A stretch of DNA of 6,006 bases from Coriobacteriales bacterium (lineage in GTDB: Bacteria; Actinomycetota; Coriobacteriia; Coriobacteriales; UBA8131). Of the stretch, positions 5,101 to 6,006 are shown piece after piece (the stretch's first letter is position 1; each line of letters starts with the position of its first letter). Below the pieces are notes generated by a model. It saw nothing but the letters and a program-made list of their open reading frames with translations. It was not told the DNA's origin and did not search any database. The position numbers and the translations under genes were made by a program. The stretch spans positions 1 through 6,006 of the forward strand of contig JAIRZP010000114.1 of assembly GCA_031267175.1 (NCBI GenBank), written 5' to 3'.

Positions 5101-6006
5101 TTGATGCGGCCGCTGTCAGCGCCGATGGTGGCAACGCTTGGATCCTGGCTTCTCCAGGTATAGGCACCGAGGTCGGTACCCGAGCCACCCGTAGCCCTGA
5201 GCTCAAAGGGCTGATCGCCATAGGTAACAGACACGGTAGCGAGCCCGATTATGGAAACAGCCGCCTGCGCTGCCCTGGTAATATTGTAGGAGGTCGCAGA
5301 ACTCTCTGAGCCACCGTAGTTGCCATCGCCTTCGTAGGCGGCCCGGAGCCTGTGGTCGCCACCGCTGAGGGTGAGCGTGAGACTTGCCTCGCCCGAACCG
5401 TCAACCGTCTCGCTTCCCAGAGAGCGCTCTGGCGTGAGGGAGTTATTGTCGTGGTCGTCCCAGAACTCAACCTTGCCACGGGGCATAAAGCCCGACTCGC
5501 CGGCAACGGTGGCCGGGAGGGTGACGTTATTCTCGGCGTAGGAGCTGCTCGTAAGCGGGTTACAGGCAAGTGTCACGGACGAGGTATTCCTGGCTATCGC
5601 AACCGTGAGCGTCGTGGACCGTGGGTCATCGGTGCTTTGCGAGGCGGCATACGGCTTACCGAGCGGGTTATACGAGACGGTGAAGCTGTGCGTGCCCGCG
5701 TCAAGCGTCTGCAGGTAGGCAGCCGTGAGCGTAATCGTGTCAGTGATGCTGTCTGCGTTGTAGTCGCTGCCCTCGGTAAGCGAAAAGCTGGAACTGCCTG
5801 CCACGCGCACGATGCCCTTCACCGTGTTGCCATGCATCGCCAGGCTTGCCGTGGCCGGTGTGGTGGTGGCCTTTGTAAAGGAGGCCGAGGCAGTGGCGTC
5901 GCTCTGTGTGTAGCGCACGAAGCCCTCCGTGCCGATGATGCGCACGTTGCCGACCTTATCGGTGAGGCGTGCGTAGACAAAATACGTGCCGTCCGCAGTA
6001 AGGGGA
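2127..6006 (-). CDS. Large modular Ig-like/X2-domain surface protein, C-terminal part, 5' end outside window
   Basis: The frame is open from the stop (2127-2129) to the right edge, giving 1292 complete residues; the GTG at 5945 is an internal valine. Numbering from the edge: end of an Ig-like domain (1-30, TDKVGNV); X2-like domain (50-138); Big_3_5-like domain (141-244, ending AAYEGDGNYGGS); Big_2-like domain (246-334, VTYGD...KRLGDANYNDSA); YDG-like domain (335-435, KHYDGRTDIALTG); two further Ig-like domains (437-532, 533-652, the latter ending ARDYAGN); second X2-like (660-777) and Big_2-like (778-866) domains; an MBG-like domain (867-976); a helical FIVAR-like segment (977-1057); a last X2-like beta domain (1058-1170); a Pro/Ala linker (1171-1188); a Ser/Thr/Glu-rich stalk; a transmembrane helix (1252-1276); and a basic tail. 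There is one cysteine. This architecture fits a long extracellular stalk or adhesin with possible glycan binding; any catalytic or ligand domain would be upstream. Function is inferred from architecture only. Confidence 0.9.
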   Translation of the reverse strand, partial: PLTADGTYFVYARLTDKVGNVRIIGTEGFVRYTQSDATASASFTKATTTPATASLAMHGNTVKGIVRVAGSSSFSLTEGSDYNADSITDTITLTAAYLQTLDAGTHSFTVSYNPLGKPYAASQSTDDPRSTTLTVAIARNTSSVTLACNPLTSSSYAENNVTLPATVAGESGFMPRGKVEFWDDHDNNSLTPERSLGSETVDGSGEASLTLTLSGGDHRLRAAYEGDGNYGGSESSATSYNITRAAQAAVSIIGLATVSVTYGDQPFELRATGGSGTDLGAYTWRSQDPSVATIGADSGRINIIGQGSTTIYAKRLGDANYNDSAEAQLTLTVAPKPLTVSMTGLAFASKHYDGRTDIALTGEAALVGVVNPDLDGITLDSSDVGFAFASAEAGTASVSRTGSYALAAGLSRDVRANYTLPQQPATTLDDAATILPGFTPVADVQYTTTPLNNSWTNTDVVVTAAEGFAVSAQNLDTSTWQNTLTLGSAPVDASAVSFYVRRTGTDLEADEDNDGIAQHEISNTASLTFGIDKTAPVVKVGYNANTASDFLGSISPSLFFKDGVELGLEVIDTGTAGTDVSASIETLRWYIDSAPGGTPLDAAALAMLWQDYDAATPPSVEAGTAFALYVEARDYAGNSSGILTDGVIVYEDSAADTETVGISRFDSADAELSVILHGNTVASVERTGYDAVWDGVSPPGSVSAGEGLDADAPAFSASYTVAGDRIHLDGSYLRALKAGTHSFTVDYNPLGLAYPAGGDTRNKPPAPSSFTVVVGRALQGVVSVTGGGIKDGAVSATYGDAPLALTPTGGQSTGAYQWSSTDSAVAAIGLDSIDIVAPGSTTLSVKRLGDDDYNDSAETPVALVVAPASPALTAEGSLETLAYGEGSLASLGLETSGYVFGGSALMGEATLSGTLSWDAPDPSAVVPGALGFETDTLGNDARNGLFVTAATFTPDPALYANKYETLPLMISVRVGAAQASLGALDTALTGAEREAFPSVSLARENYDEQAVDALDVAIAETHTALEAAAQAGGEPLTQAEVEALLASLDARIAALDHSHPVLSSTVEVPITTYGQNAQVSFKGDFYSVSSVSLNGRIFTLGAVSSTPGGTTSRPLVLDGTQAGTLTQGSAVVGLNPAFVDTLANGTHLIELRFVDDFKAGTGTTAFTVDRPAQPAPAPTPTPAPAPAASGGTSAASLTNTPSEDSENTQGNTTDNAARETRPVTRTNTGAGAEAEASETDETAELTTASETAPYLLSVTFGVAVLAIAAVLAVLAYRSRSRKRDTDAQGPEV
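2178..2252 (-). other. Transmembrane helix at the C-terminus of the surface protein
   Basis: Residues 1252-1276 form a continuous hydrophobic stretch beginning APYLLSVTFGVAVLAIAAV, followed by YRSRSRKRDTD, a positive cytoplasmic stop-transfer tail. This is the shape of a cell-wall sorting signal or a simple membrane anchor, but no LPXTG-type pentapeptide precedes it. Confidence 0.88.
2442..2495 (-). repeat. Pro/Ala/Thr linker repeat before the stalk and membrane anchor
   Basis: Encodes PAQPAPAPTPTPAPAPAA, a short alternating proline linker that typically forms a stiff wall-spanning spacer. On the + (template) strand it reads as spaced GGGG runs. It separates the last folded beta domain from the disordered Ser/Thr/Glu-rich stalk. 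Confidence 0.8.
3408..4028 (-). repeat. Domain module copy 2: X2-like directly followed by Big_2-like
   Basis: The X2-like part (3675-4028) carries SVILHGNTVASVE and AGTHSFTVDYNPLG. The Big_2-like part (3408-3674) carries SATYGDAPLALTPTGGQST, then GSTTLSVKRLGDDDYNDSAE. These match copy 1 closely. This copy lacks the intervening Big_3_5-like domain and has an insertion rich in Gly, Asp and Ala after HGNTV. Confidence 0.75.
5004..5858 (-). repeat. Domain module copy 1: X2-like, Big_3_5-like, Big_2-like
   Basis: Protein-level repeat inside the surface-protein gene. The X2-like part (5592-5858) carries LAMHGNTVKGIV and AGTHSFTVSYNPLG. The Big_2-like part (5004-5270) carries SVTYGDQPFELRATGGSGT, then GSTTIYAKRLGDANYNDSAE. 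Both parts recur in copy 2 at 3408-4028 with high similarity. Here a Big_3_5-like domain (about 5274-5585) lies between them. Confidence 0.75.

Noticed and set aside
5943..5945. GTG as the start of the surface-protein gene
   Set aside because: The same frame stays open to the window edge and encodes a typical Ig-like strand pattern (DGTYFVYARLTDKVGN) upstream, so this is an internal valine.

Overview
The window is GC-rich (roughly 60%) and reads as a high-GC Gram-positive chromosome. A Coriobacteriia-type actinobacterium is my best guess. That rests on the mix of a CymR/CysK sulfur locus with a very large Ig-domain surface protein typical of gut or oral Actinobacteria and Firmicutes; no rRNA or taxonomic marker is present to prove it.

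Left part (1-1987, + strand): a sulfur-amino-acid locus. It opens with the C-terminal third of an O-acetylhomoserine sulfhydrylase (MetY-type). A short gap of 26 bases with a good ribosome binding site leads to a small Rrf2-family repressor that closely resembles CymR, the cysteine-metabolism repressor of Bacillus and Staphylococcus. A 164-base intergenic region follows, holding a convincing sigma70-type promoter (TTGCAA-17-TATACT) embedded in several overlapping inverted repeats that look like an operator. The next gene is cysK, O-acetylserine sulfhydrylase. In Bacillus, CymR represses sulfur genes as a complex with CysK, and the complex responds to O-acetylserine. Here repressor and partner enzyme are neighbours, and the repressor ends in an aromatic-aromatic-isoleucine tail like the peptides known to dock in the CysK active site. 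The inferred circuit is an autoregulatory cysteine switch.

Middle (1988-2126): a convergent intergenic region with two hairpins. The first has a 14-bp stem and can serve as a terminator for both strands; the second lies just after the stop codon of the minus-strand gene.

Right part (2127-6006, - strand): one continuous reading frame covering the rest of the window and running off its right edge. It encodes at least 1292 residues of a modular extracellular protein: repeated X2-like, Big_2-like, Big_3_5-like and YDG/MBG-like beta domains, one helical FIVAR-like segment, a Pro/Ala linker, a Ser/Thr/Glu-rich stalk, one transmembrane helix and a short basic tail. No LPXTG sorting motif precedes the helix. 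This gene is transcriptionally and functionally separate from the sulfur locus. The many smaller open frames overlapping these genes look like composition-driven shadows. No mobile elements, CRISPR arrays, tRNAs or rRNAs were seen.
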